From assembly GCA_030145485.1 (NCBI GenBank), contig JAQYVP010000032.1, forward strand, positions 1-53,471: a DNA stretch of 53,471 nucleotides. Direction: 5' to 3'. Source of the stretch: Chromatiales bacterium. Its GTDB lineage: Bacteria; Pseudomonadota; Gammaproteobacteria; Chromatiales; Chromatiaceae. The translations under genes and the position numbers were made by a program. Below the pieces are notes generated by a model. That model worked only from the letters and a program-made list of their open reading frames with translations. It had not been told where the DNA came from and did no database searches. Shown piece after piece: positions 53,405-53,471 of this stretch. Position 1 is the stretch's first letter; each line of letters starts with the position of its first letter.

Positions 53405-53471
53405 TTATGCAGTCTCTCGCTCTTCTGTGACCCACTGACTTACCACCTGTCGATATACGGCAATTTCTCGA
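53405..53471 (-). CDS. C-terminal end of an unknown protein (partial)
   Basis: The minus strand at the window edge encodes EIAVYRQVVSQWVTEERETA then a TAA at 53405-53407, followed by a terminator. Too short to identify. Confidence 0.4.
   Translation of the reverse strand, partial: REIAVYRQVVSQWVTEERETA

Overview
The window looks like a stretch of gammaproteobacterial chromosome. The tRNA-Phe 3' end, the Wzx/Wzy/Wza-type polysaccharide genes, the sigma-54 enhancer-binding protein and the codon usage all fit. Genus is a guess: a sulfur-oxidising, Sedimenticola/Chromatiales-like bacterium would fit the gene mix, but nothing here proves it. The core (about 3.3-48.6 kb) is well coding. Both flanks are AT-richer and full of broken mobile-element genes.

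Layout. 1-1.5 kb: joined gene fragments (nptA-like, msrB) and an intact PPK2 polyphosphate kinase. 1.8-2.0 kb: first of three copies of a ~190-bp repeat ending in the 3' 45 nt of a tRNA-Phe(GAA) gene, followed by integrase and transposase remnants. 3.3-6.8 kb: a PhnD-like periplasmic binding protein translationally coupled to a hybrid sensor kinase. 6.9-9.5 kb: an IS200-like element, a metallophosphoesterase and a uridine kinase-like protein. 9.66-11.1 kb: an IS4-family element with 16-bp ends and a 10-bp target duplication, its transposase frameshifted. 11.2-21.9 kb, plus strand: ManC, ManB, three proteins with sugar-transferase domains (one fused to WecG/TagA, one to a nucleotidyltransferase/hexapeptide region), a Wzy/ligase-like protein, a GT2 and a nucleotidyltransferase. 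22.3-36.0 kb, minus strand and convergent: a PP2C response regulator, sugar nucleotidyltransferase, RsbW-like kinase, STAS protein, phosphodiesterase, Wzx, acetyltransferase, three GT4 enzymes, an ExeA-like ATPase and a Wzc-like co-polymerase. 36.4-39.8 kb: an HPt protein, an H-NOX haem sensor and its hybrid kinase. 40.0-43.5 kb: Wza and a GH9 glycoside hydrolase. 44.2-48.6 kb: a large secreted cadherin-like protein divergent from a sigma-54 activator, with a convincing -24/-12 promoter and a plausible enhancer between them. 48.9-53.5 kb: a decayed IS5-like element, repeat copies two and three, a broken integrase, a PIN toxin-antitoxin pair and minus-strand terminators.

How it works together (inference). 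Sugar nucleotides from ManC/ManB and the second nucleotidyltransferase feed lipid-linked repeat-unit synthesis by the sugar transferases and GTs. Wzx, the Wzy-like protein, the Wzc-like protein and Wza flip, polymerise and export the chain. GH9 may trim it, and the cadherin-like protein may sit in the matrix. Control appears layered: H-NOX (NO/redox) to hybrid kinase to HPt to REC-PP2C to the STAS/RsbW partner switch, plus sigma-54 control of the matrix protein. The layout recalls the Vibrio fischeri syp locus, though here it lies between tRNA-Phe attachment-like repeats, which suggests a decayed or tandemly accreted genomic island.
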